Program-made: the position numbers and the translations under genes | In this document: positions 32,916 to 40,062 of the stretch, piece after piece | Position numbering within the stretch: position 1 is the first letter of the stretch | Layout: each line of letters starts with the position of its first letter | Assembly: GCA_946482425.1 (NCBI GenBank) | Contig: CAMLRO010000005.1 | Coordinates: forward strand, 1-43,524 | Direction of reading: 5' to 3' | From: an uncultured Lactobacillus sp. | GTDB taxonomy: Bacteria > Bacillota > Bacilli > Lactobacillales > Lactobacillaceae | DNA: 43,524 nucleotides | Notes under the pieces: model-generated | What the model saw: only the letters and a program-made list of their open reading frames with translations | Databases searched by the model: none | What the model was told of the DNA's origin: nothing

Positions 32916-34451
32916 ATGACGACAATTGAAAAATGGCACAGATATGAATTAGCCCTAGATGGACCAAAAAATGGTAATCCGTTTAGAGATGTCAACTTGA
33001 CTGGAACGATCAACCATAACAATCATTTTGTCACCGTTGACGGTTTTTATGATGGCAATGGTATTTACAAGATTAGGTATATGCCGGAACAAGTGGGCGA
33101 ATATACCTTGACTACAGCTTCTAATATACCTGCTCTTGATAAAATAGAGGTTCATTTTACAGTTACAAACGCTGAAGCCAATAATCATGGACCGGTTCGG
33201 GTTGCCGGTAAAACTCATTTCGCCTATGCGGACGGCACAGGTTTTATTCCGTTTGGCACTACAGCTTATGCTTGGACTGTTCAACCAGCAAATATCCAAA
33301 AGCAGACTATTCAAACTTTGAAAGAGAATAGTTTCAATAAAATTAGAATGCTGGTTTTTCCGAAAAGCTATGACTATAACAATAATGAACCTGAAATCTA
33401 TCCTTTCGCAGGTCAGCCTAATGTTAAGCGCGGAGGAACTGATTGGGTCTTTGATGGTGCCAATACTGGCTTTGATTTTACCCGTCCAGTGCCCCAGTAC
33501 TTCCAAAACCTGGAGAATAATATTGACAAGCTGGATGAGCTGGGAATAGAAGCTGATCTGATTTTATTCAGCCCCTATGACCGCTGGGGCTTTGCCCGTA
33601 TGGGGCTGAAGAATAACTTAGAATATGTAAAATATATAGTTGCCCGTTTGGCATCGTATAAGAATGTTTGGTGGTCGTTAGCCAATGAGTACGATTTAAT
33701 GGATATGTGTGGACAAATTCCGCTAAAAGATTGGGATGTAATCGGACAGTATGTTTGTGAAAAAGATCCGTCTAACCACTTGGAATCAATCCATAACTTT
33801 TATGATCCCCCTCAGCATAAAGACACAATTAAAAATTGGTATGATCATACTAAGCCGTGGATCACGCACTTAAGTATCCAAACTGATAATTTATTCATGG
33901 TGCCTAAATGGATTGCTGAATACCAAAAGCCGGTAGTGGTTGATGAATGCCGCTATGAAGGCAATATTGAATTTGGCTGGGGTGATAATACGGCTCAAGG
34001 AATGATGGACAGCTTCTGGCGGGTCATCTTGCGTGGTGGTGGTTGTACACACGGCGAAACTTACATTGACAAGCCTAATACTGACCGACCGATCTGGTGG
34101 GCACATGGAGGTAAGTTATACGGAGAAAGTCAAAAGAAAATTAATTTCTTAAATGACCTGCTCCAAGATAACGGTTTTAGCTGGGTAAAGCCTCAAGCTA
34201 CATCCGGTCCCCACTGGGACTACGCGGTTGGTTCAAACCCTGAAGAAGATAAATGGCTGGTTTATTTTGGCGACAATGGGTCTGAATTTGTTATCTTGGA
34301 CTTTTTACCTGAAAACAAGAAATATACTGCCAAACTAATTAACGCTTGGACGGAAACAACACAAGATTTTGCGGCTGAAATTACTAACAAAGACAAATTT
34401 CATCTTCCAAGAAAACCATACCAAGTCTTACTTTTAACTGAAAAACGTTAA
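32916..34451 (+). CDS. DUF5060 / apiosidase-like (DUF4038) / DUF5605 glycoside hydrolase
   Basis: A 511-residue protein with three parts. An N-terminal DUF5060 beta-sandwich (about 5-85) starts EKWHRYELALDGPKNGNPF. A TIM barrel of the DUF4038/apiosidase-like type (about 95-415) has FIPFGTTAYAW, IRMLVFPKSYDY, WWSLANEYD (E258, candidate acid/base) and VVDECRYEG (E344, candidate nucleophile), and a DUF5605-like C-terminal domain (about 420-511) follows. There is no signal peptide, so it acts in the cytosol. The barrel family includes GH140 apiosidase of rhamnogalacturonan II degradation. With MFS import next door and a pentose pathway nearby, release of apiose or another pentose is my best guess; the exact bond is unknown. 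Confidence 0.82.
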   Translation: MTTIEKWHRYELALDGPKNGNPFRDVNLTGTINHNNHFVTVDGFYDGNGIYKIRYMPEQVGEYTLTTASNIPALDKIEVHFTVTNAEANNHGPVRVAGKTHFAYADGTGFIPFGTTAYAWTVQPANIQKQTIQTLKENSFNKIRMLVFPKSYDYNNNEPEIYPFAGQPNVKRGGTDWVFDGANTGFDFTRPVPQYFQNLENNIDKLDELGIEADLILFSPYDRWGFARMGLKNNLEYVKYIVARLASYKNVWWSLANEYDLMDMCGQIPLKDWDVIGQYVCEKDPSNHLESIHNFYDPPQHKDTIKNWYDHTKPWITHLSIQTDNLFMVPKWIAEYQKPVVVDECRYEGNIEFGWGDNTAQGMMDSFWRVILRGGGCTHGETYIDKPNTDRPIWWAHGGKLYGESQKKINFLNDLLQDNGFSWVKPQATSGPHWDYAVGSNPEEDKWLVYFGDNGSEFVILDFLPENKKYTAKLINAWTETTQDFAAEITNKDKFHLPRKPYQVLLLTEKR

Positions 34452-34472
34452 AGAAAATGAAGTTGAATGCAT

Positions 34473-34506
34473 AAAATGCGACCACAATGTGATCGCATTT
34501 TTGTTT
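34473..34506 (+). terminator. Terminator of the MFS/glycosidase operon
   Basis: AAAATGCGACCACA pairs with TGTGATCGCATTTT (one mismatch) around a short loop, with TTTTTG after it. Confidence 0.88.
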
Positions 34507-34555
34507 TGGCAAAAATAGCTTTAGGTTTAGAATAGAATAAAAAGAGGCTAAAATC

Positions 34556-35062
34556 ATGGAAAATCTCAAAATCGTTCAGGGTGACATTACCAAATTAACA
34601 ATCGATGCAATTGTCAATGCCGCAAATAAGTCGCTTCTTGGCGGCTTAGGCGTTGATGGTGCAATTCACCGTGCGGCAGGACCCAAATTATTAGCTGAAT
34701 GTCGTCAATTGCACGGTTGCGAGACCGGACAAGCTAAAATTACTAATGGTTATCAGTTACCGGCAAAGTATGTCATTCATACTGTGGGTCCCATTTATTC
34801 AGGTTCTAACCAAGACGATAAGTTACTAAGAAACTGCTATTTAAATTCTTTAAATTTAGCTAAAAGTCGCGGATTACACAGTATTGCTTTTCCCGCCATT
34901 TCTACGGGAGCTTATGGTTTTCCTGCATCACGGGCAGCTCACATTGCTTTTACGACCGTCAAAACTTGGCTGGAACAGAACGCCGACTATCAAATGAAGA
35001 TTATTATGTGTGCGTTTAATTCTAAAACTGCTCAGCTTTATCGTCAAGAGCTGGTAGAATAG
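34556..35062 (+). CDS. Macro-domain protein (ADP-ribose / O-acetyl-ADP-ribose hydrolase type)
   Basis: A stand-alone macro domain of 168 residues, the YmdB/MacroD type that removes acetyl from O-acetyl-ADP-ribose or ADP-ribose from protein. Motifs are IVQGDITKL, DAIVNAANKSLLGGLGVDGAIHRAAG in parts (NAAN, LLGG-VDGAIH), YVIHTVGP and FPAISTGAYGFP. In the usual GGG(G)VDG loop one glycine is Leu (LGGLGVDG). RBS GAGG. It has its own terminators on both sides, so it is a single-gene unit apparently unrelated to its sugar neighbours. Confidence 0.92.
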   Translation: MENLKIVQGDITKLTIDAIVNAANKSLLGGLGVDGAIHRAAGPKLLAECRQLHGCETGQAKITNGYQLPAKYVIHTVGPIYSGSNQDDKLLRNCYLNSLNLAKSRGLHSIAFPAISTGAYGFPASRAAHIAFTTVKTWLEQNADYQMKIIMCAFNSKTAQLYRQELVE

Positions 35063-35087
35063 CCAATTTAATATTGCTGTAAATATA

Positions 35088-35135
35088 CTAAGAGGATCAG
35101 TTTTACTCAAAATGATGAAAACTGATCCTCTTAAT
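35088..35135. terminator. Long hairpin terminator between the macro-domain and PTS genes
   Basis: AAGAGGATCAGTTTT (35090-35104) pairs perfectly with AAAACTGATCCTCTT (35118-35132). It lies between two converging gene ends. The T-tails are short on both strands. Confidence 0.75.
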
Positions 35136-35158
35136 TATTAGCAAAAGTAATAAAAAAT

Positions 35159-35644
35159 TTATTTATCCTTTTTAGTGAGTAATGGTTTTATTGGCTGTTT
35201 TTCGTTTTGCGGTACTATTTGCACGTAAACATTTACACCTTTATTTAGTAAACGCTCGAAGCATTCGTCTTCTGCTGGGCTGGTAGAGATGTATTGGTAT
35301 AGGGTGCAGCGACCATCTTTTGCTCCCATACCTCCCAAGTCAACTTCTGTAATGTCAATACCATGATCAACCATATATTCGATAGTTTCAGGAACCTTAA
35401 CCAAGATAATGGTCGGAGCTTCCAATGGTTGTGAAAAGAATGTGACGCCGTCTTCTTTATTAAATATGCCAATACCAATATCTTCGGGTACCGCTTGCTC
35501 AAAAACGTTAATCATAAAGTCATTATTTGATGTTGCGTCATCCACAATAACAACGTTTTGTGCTCCGGTTTCTTTGAGCCACTTGGTCATGACTTGACCA
35601 TGAATTAAACGGTCATCAATTCTAGTTAAGACTAAGTTTTGCAT
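35159..35644 (-). CDS. PTS EIIB, mannose/fructose/sorbose family
   Basis: A 161-residue cytosolic IIB that passes phosphate from IIA to the sugar. The N-terminal TRIDDRLIHGQV carries phosphorylated H15. VDLGGMGAKDGR and ISTSPAEDECFERLL are typical. It overlaps the end of the IIA gene by 23 bases; RBS AGGAGG lies in that overlap. Last gene of transaldolase - IIC/IID - IIA - IIB. Confidence 0.94.
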   Translation of the reverse strand: MQNLVLTRIDDRLIHGQVMTKWLKETGAQNVVIVDDATSNNDFMINVFEQAVPEDIGIGIFNKEDGVTFFSQPLEAPTIILVKVPETIEYMVDHGIDITEVDLGGMGAKDGRCTLYQYISTSPAEDECFERLLNKGVNVYVQIVPQNEKQPIKPLLTKKDK

Positions 35645-36041
35645 GATGTGTTCCTCCTAATTTACTATTTTGAATACCCCAGTTTTCATTATTTAAACAG
35701 ATATTGAGCAAATCGCTAATGGAACTTTTTGCTGTTCTACTAGTAACAATGCTTAAAAGCATAGGCACATTAACCCCAGTAACTAGTTCTAAATTATATT
35801 TTTGTTTTAAATACATTGCCGTATTAAAAGGCGTACCACCCTTTAAATCTACCAGTACTAATGTAGGTTGGTCATTTTGCGATTTTAATACTTGTTCAAA
35901 ATTATCCCTATAATTATCAGGATCTTGACCGGGTTTAAAAGAAATTGTTTCCAAGTAGTCTGTTTTTCCGGCAATCATTTCCACGGTTTGTTTCAACCCT
36001 AAACAAAATTGACCATGACTAGCTAAAATAATTTGTATCAA
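35622..36041 (-). CDS. PTS EIIA, mannose/fructose/sorbose family
   Basis: A 139-residue IIA domain. ILASHGQFC holds phosphorylated H9; LVLVDLKGGTPFNTAMYL is the conserved core. The start codon is TTG, with AAAGGAG seven bases upstream and no better ATG. IIA is separate from IIB here, whereas many mannose-family systems have them fused. Confidence 0.92.
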   Translation of the reverse strand: MIQIILASHGQFCLGLKQTVEMIAGKTDYLETISFKPGQDPDNYRDNFEQVLKSQNDQPTLVLVDLKGGTPFNTAMYLKQKYNLELVTGVNVPMLLSIVTSRTAKSSISDLLNICLNNENWGIQNSKLGGTHHAKLSLN

Positions 36042-36053
36042 ATTAATTCTCCT

Positions 36054-37733
36054 TTAAATAGTTGCCAAGATGCCCAAGTAGGAACATAAAATACCTATTA
36101 CAAAAATGCCGACAACAATAATACTTGCGTTAACTTTCTTTCTTAAAAGCCACCATACTAACAGAGTAATTAATAGTGGAATTAAACTGGGTGCTAACTG
36201 ATTAAATAAAGACTGCACCTTAATTACGCTTTGACCTACATGCCAAATTAATGGTGTTTTAATAGTTACCCTCGTGGCTGCCATAGTGCCGACAACCATT
36301 AAGCCTACAATTGAGAACGCATTTGTGACTTTATCAAGCAAGCCACTCTTTAGAATGGATACAACTGAAGCCTTACCTTTTTTATAACCATACATAAACA
36401 TCAAATAACCAATAGAATAGATAATCAATTCGAATACGACAGTGAACATAATTGGACCAAAGTAATTACGCTCTAATGCCATAGTGGCTCCAATACTTGC
36501 CAAAATTGGGAAGATTATACCCTGCTGTACTGTGTCACCAATACCTGCTGCGGGTCCCATTAATCCTGTACGAACACCGTTAATATCCTCAGCGCTCACA
36601 TTCGCACCGTTTGCACGTGCTTCTTCCATCGAAAGTGCAATACCGTGAATAACAGGTCCAACCATGTGTGGTTCAGTGTTAAAGAATACCATGTACTTTT
36701 TAAGTTCGTCTGCCTGTTTGTTTTGCGGATATAATTTTCGGATAGGGTAGATCATCATGTTGGTTAAACCCAAAGCCTGCAGCCTTTCATAGTTATAGCA
36801 GGCCTCGTCTGATTGCTCCCATAGCCAAGTTTTAACTAAGTCGCTATGGGTCAATTTAATTTTATAGTTTAATGGGGAAATGTCTTGAGCAATACTAGTA
36901 CTATCAGCTGCAGCAGGAGTTACAGTTTGTGGTGCTCCTGTTCTATTTTGCAAAGTTAGTCTATTAACCTTTTTCTTTGCCGGTGCAGCATTAGTAGCGG
37001 TAGTTCTGAACTTTTCATTGATGTAAAGTAGGTAGGCTAATAAACCCGCGAAAATAGCAACAGCCATAATTTGCAGTTTAAGATAAGCGGTCAAGAAGAA
37101 ACCAATAAAGAAGTATGGTACTAGTGATTTCTTACCTAAGTAATTAAGTAACATTGCGATACCTAGAGCAGGCATGATGGCACCAACGACTTCAAGTGCA
37201 GTGGTTAAGCTCTTAGGAATCATGCGTAACATGCTTTGTGCCCAACCTTTGCCAAAATATACTAGACAAAAGGCAGGAATACCGTAGACAATCAGTGACA
37301 CAATGAATGAAGGTACATAATTTAAGAACCTGATAGCTTTAACATTGCCCTTAGCCAATTCGGCATCAGCTCTGTGAACCCAAAATGAGTTAACGCTTTG
37401 GTAGATTTCTACCATTAGAAGCCCGATCAATGAGAAAGGTACAGCAAAGGTAACTGCTAATTTAGGATTTGCTCCGGAAAGGATGGTTAATGCGGTACCG
37501 AAAATACCGGCAACCATAGTGTTACTCGGCATTACACCACCAGTATTGATCCAGCCCAGATAAACCAGCTGGATAGTGGCACCGGATAGCATTCCCAGCA
37601 TTGGATTACCCATAAAAATACCTACTAAAAGGCCGGTGGTCAATGGATAAGTTAAACATCTTGTTATTGGGGCAAAAAACCACCATTGGGAAATAATAGC
37701 GAGTAAAGCTACTAACAACGCAGATAAAAACAT
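36054..37733 (-). CDS. PTS EIIC-EIID fusion, mannose/fructose/sorbose family
   Basis: One 559-residue chain joins two membrane subunits that are normally separate genes. Residues 1-245 are IIC (CLTYPLTTGLLVGIFMGNP, GATIQLVYLGWINTGGVMPSNTMVA in parts). About 245-290 is a polar Ala/Thr-rich linker with AAPAKKKVNR. About 290-559 is IID (LTHSDLVKTWLWEQS, NYERLQALG, MVGPVIHGIALSMEEARANG, GLMGPAAGIGDTVQQG). There is no stop or frameshift between them. RBS GAGG before ATG. It lies 32 bases after the transaldolase gene. The substrate is a hexose or ketose of the mannose/sorbose group and cannot be narrowed further. Confidence 0.92.
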   Translation of the reverse strand: MFLSALLVALLAIISQWWFFAPITRCLTYPLTTGLLVGIFMGNPMLGMLSGATIQLVYLGWINTGGVMPSNTMVAGIFGTALTILSGANPKLAVTFAVPFSLIGLLMVEIYQSVNSFWVHRADAELAKGNVKAIRFLNYVPSFIVSLIVYGIPAFCLVYFGKGWAQSMLRMIPKSLTTALEVVGAIMPALGIAMLLNYLGKKSLVPYFFIGFFLTAYLKLQIMAVAIFAGLLAYLLYINEKFRTTATNAAPAKKKVNRLTLQNRTGAPQTVTPAAADSTSIAQDISPLNYKIKLTHSDLVKTWLWEQSDEACYNYERLQALGLTNMMIYPIRKLYPQNKQADELKKYMVFFNTEPHMVGPVIHGIALSMEEARANGANVSAEDINGVRTGLMGPAAGIGDTVQQGIIFPILASIGATMALERNYFGPIMFTVVFELIIYSIGYLMFMYGYKKGKASVVSILKSGLLDKVTNAFSIVGLMVVGTMAATRVTIKTPLIWHVGQSVIKVQSLFNQLAPSLIPLLITLLVWWLLRKKVNASIIVVGIFVIGILCSYLGILATI

Positions 37734-37765
37734 TTTAACGCCTCAACTTTCTTATTTTCAGTAGC

Positions 37766-38482
37766 TTATAAAATGGAGAATCCCAGCGCTTTAACATCCT
37801 TGTTAAAGTCTTGGACTGTCTGTAAGGAACGCTCTTTAGGAGAAGTTCCAATTAGTGGGAATTTGGCAATAACGGGTGCGGTGCACGTAATAATGTCACA
37901 GCCGCATTCTTCGGCTTGAAAAATATTAAGTACTTCGCGGCAGCTTGCCCACAACAGCCAGCCATTACCATTTTCATGACACAGTTTTGCCGCTTCTTTC
38001 ATTAACGGCATTGGATCGATGCCAGTATCTGCCAAACGACCGGCAAAAATTGAGAGAATATTCTGCGAGCCGGGTTTTAATGCCGCTAATACATCTTTAG
38101 TCTGCTCTAATGTAAACATTGCGGTAACGTTTAACTTAATTCCTTCTGCAGATAATTTCTTAATTAAAGGCACAGAAGATTCACCTTTGGTATTGGTAAT
38201 TGGTATTTTTACAAAAACGTTCTCGCCTAAAGCTGAAATTTTTCGAGCTTCCTTGGCCATTGTGTCAAAATCATCGCTGAAAACCTCAAATGAAATAGGC
38301 AGACCAGTTACTTTTGCTAATACTTCTTTAGCAAAACTAAGATAGTCAGTGACGCCGGCTTTTTTCATTAATGAGGGGTTAGTAGTAAATCCTTTAACTA
38401 CACCACTTTCTTTGGCCTTAACCATGTCACTGATTACAGCACCGTCAGCATAAATTTGCACATTTAAATCGTTAATTTTCAC
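37766..38482 (-). CDS. Transaldolase / fructose-6-phosphate aldolase family protein
   Basis: A 238-residue class I aldolase-fold enzyme. The Schiff-base Lys is K92 in VFVKIPITN, with GFTTNPSLMKK near 31-41, LNVTAMFTLEQ, ILSIFAGRLADTGIDP and CDIITCTAPVIAKF following. The start is GTG 38482 because GGAGGAG lies just upstream; the frame open to 38533 would run through the operator. It heads the mannose-family PTS operon, suggesting that the imported sugar phosphate is cleaved or rearranged at the level of fructose or tagatose 6-phosphate or a heptulose phosphate. Transaldolase and F6P aldolase cannot be told apart by eye here. Confidence 0.85.
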   Translation of the reverse strand: MKINDLNVQIYADGAVISDMVKAKESGVVKGFTTNPSLMKKAGVTDYLSFAKEVLAKVTGLPISFEVFSDDFDTMAKEARKISALGENVFVKIPITNTKGESSVPLIKKLSAEGIKLNVTAMFTLEQTKDVLAALKPGSQNILSIFAGRLADTGIDPMPLMKEAAKLCHENGNGWLLWASCREVLNIFQAEECGCDIITCTAPVIAKFPLIGTSPKERSLQTVQDFNKDVKALGFSIL

Positions 38483-38523
38483 GCTTTTTCTCCTCCTGCT
38501 TTGATAACAAAAAATGCGGTAAC

Positions 38524-38535
38524 GTTTGCGCAAAC
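38524..38535. promoter_or_regulatory. LacI operator 1 of the mannose-family PTS operon
   Basis: GTTTGCGCAAAC is a perfect 12-base palindrome. It is just downstream of a minus-strand -10 TATAAT (38543-38548), so a repressor there would block the PTS operon. Confidence 0.7.
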
Positions 38536-38586
38536 AGTAAAAATTATAGGCCTAATTTAAAGGCCTTAAAGTTAATTAATGCAAGC

Positions 38587-38598
38587 GTTTCCGCTAAC
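38587..38598. promoter_or_regulatory. LacI operator 2, upstream of the divergent LacI gene
   Basis: GTTTCCGCTAAC is a near copy of operator 1, 63 bases away (six helical turns). It lies upstream of a plus-strand -10 TATAAT (38612-38617) for the LacI gene, fitting autorepression or looping. Confidence 0.55.
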
Positions 38599-38685
38599 TA
38601 CATTTTTATTGTATAATGTTGTTGACAAGATGTAAAGTAAAATTGGAAAAATAAAAATAGAATTTAAATTAGGATAAATTGCAGA

Positions 38686-39678
38686 ATGGCAGTAAAATCA
38701 ATTAAAGATATTGCTCGTTTAAGTGGCTTTTCAGTTTCAACAGTTTCGCGAGTGTTAAATAATACGGGTAGGTTTTCTGATCAAACCAGGGATAAAATTT
38801 TAAAAATAGCTAAGGAAAATCACTATTCACAGAATATAATTGCTAAAGGGATGCGTAAGGGCAGCCTTGCAATAATTGGTATTTTGGTACCCGATATTAC
38901 TAACGCTTATTATGCTGCTATAGTTAAAAAATGTGAGCAATATTTTTTTGAAAAAGATTATTTAACTATTGTGTGCAATACAGAAAGAAATGCGGAAATA
39001 GAAGAAAAATATATCGCGAAGTTGAGTAATCATATAGTTGATGGTTTGGTGGTTATCTCTACTCAAAGAGCAATAAGCAAAAACCGGGCAGATTTACCTA
39101 CGGTATTTATAGATCGGTCACCCAAACTAAGTAACAACACAATTACAGCTTCTTCTGACAATTACGCGGGTGCAGTGATAGCCGCTAACCATTTGGTTGA
39201 TAGAGGTTGTTATCCTATTATGCTTACAAACAAAAATAATGAATTTTCCAGCAATAAGAGCCGTATTCTGGGTTTCACGCAAACGGTCAAAAGTCGCGGC
39301 ATAAATAAACCAATAATTATTAATTCTAAAACTAATTCAGACGAGATTTATCTAGTCAAAGATAAAATATTTAAGCAGATAAAAAAGCTACAGAAAGAAC
39401 ATCAAAAACTGGGTATTTTTGCCATCAATGATAACGTGGCAAGTTATATTTATCAGGCTGCAATAGGTGAGGGGATTAGAGTACCGGAGCAATTGAGTAT
39501 AGTTGGTTTTGACGATACCCCAGTGGCCAGCAAGCTGCAATTAACCACGATTAGACAGAATACTTCAGAGATTGCCCGGGTTTCATCTACCAATTTATTA
39601 AAAATACTGAAAAGAGAAGATATTTTAGAACATAAATTTACTATTCCGGTTTCATTAGTGAAAAGAAAAACGACCTAG
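38686..39678 (+). CDS. LacI-family regulator of the mannose-family PTS operon
   Basis: A 330-residue LacI protein with helix-turn-helix IKDIARLSGFSVSTVSRVLNN, hinge YSQNIIAKGM, and an effector domain with IGILVPDITNAYYAAIVKKC, VFIDRSP, AINDNVASYIYQAA and IVGFDDTPVASKLQLTTIRQ. It is divergent from the transaldolase-PTS operon. The RBS is weak (AGGATAAATTGCAG before ATG), which suits low expression of a repressor. Followed by a strong terminator. Confidence 0.92.
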   Translation: MAVKSIKDIARLSGFSVSTVSRVLNNTGRFSDQTRDKILKIAKENHYSQNIIAKGMRKGSLAIIGILVPDITNAYYAAIVKKCEQYFFEKDYLTIVCNTERNAEIEEKYIAKLSNHIVDGLVVISTQRAISKNRADLPTVFIDRSPKLSNNTITASSDNYAGAVIAANHLVDRGCYPIMLTNKNNEFSSNKSRILGFTQTVKSRGINKPIIINSKTNSDEIYLVKDKIFKQIKKLQKEHQKLGIFAINDNVASYIYQAAIGEGIRVPEQLSIVGFDDTPVASKLQLTTIRQNTSEIARVSSTNLLKILKREDILEHKFTIPVSLVKRKTT

Positions 39679-39691
39679 TATAAATTTAACT

Positions 39692-39730
39692 AAAAAGGTT
39701 CCCAGAAAATATTTTCTGAGAACCTTTTGC
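39692..39730 (+). terminator. Terminator of the LacI gene
   Basis: AAAAGGTTC plus AGAAAAT pairs with ATTTTCT plus GAACCTTTT, with a small bulge. TTTT follows. Confidence 0.85.
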
Positions 39731-39733
39731 TAA

Positions 39734-39880
39734 TTATTGAAAACAATTTTTAAGGCGTTGTTTATGATACAAGATGATATTAATACTTTTTTGAGTATTA
39801 ATTTTATTTTGATACTTGAGAAAGTTGTCGTAATGCCCTTGAGTGATTTTACCATTTTTAAGTGCTTCTCTGACAGCTCA
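39734..39880 (-). pseudogene. Remnant of the rsgA (ribosome-assembly GTPase) C-terminus
   Basis: On the minus strand codons 39877 down to 39737 read AVREALKNGKITQGHYDNFL and then KYQNKINTQKSINIILYHK, ending at TAA (39734-39736). The first 20 or so residues match the C-terminus of RsgA/YjeQ, where E. coli has CAIREAVEEGKIAETRFENF. In place of the conserved Cys codon just before, there is TGA (39878-39880), and nothing like RsgA lies further upstream. It appears to be the tail of a decayed or partly deleted copy. The rest of the 39679-40062 gap (about 39881-40040) is AT-rich with no gene I can support. Confidence 0.5.
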
Positions 39881-40062
39881 CTTTACAATATTTATTAATC
39901 TAATATTAATTTATACGTTCAATTATTTAATACATGTTTTAATATTAGCACTGCATTAAATATTTGCAATTAAAGCATTTATGCTAAATAAAATTGAATA
40001 AAAATGAAAAATATCATATTATTAATTGAAAACATTAATAAAAAATAAGTTTTAGGAGGAAT

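Noticed and set aside
32955..33506. A 183-codon minus-strand open frame inside the glycosidase gene
   Set aside because: Shadow frame: no RBS, no family resemblance, and fully inside the glycosidase coding sequence.
31663..34451. Idea that the MFS and glycosidase genes form one transcript with the upstream rbs operon
   Set aside because: A perfect terminator follows rbsB, an opposite-strand LacI gene intervenes and a separate promoter with operator precedes the MFS gene.
38581..38596. A cre-like site, TGCAAGCGTTTCCGCT
   Set aside because: It has two or three mismatches to the cre consensus, and the same bases are better explained as LacI operator 2 (GTTTCCGCTAAC).
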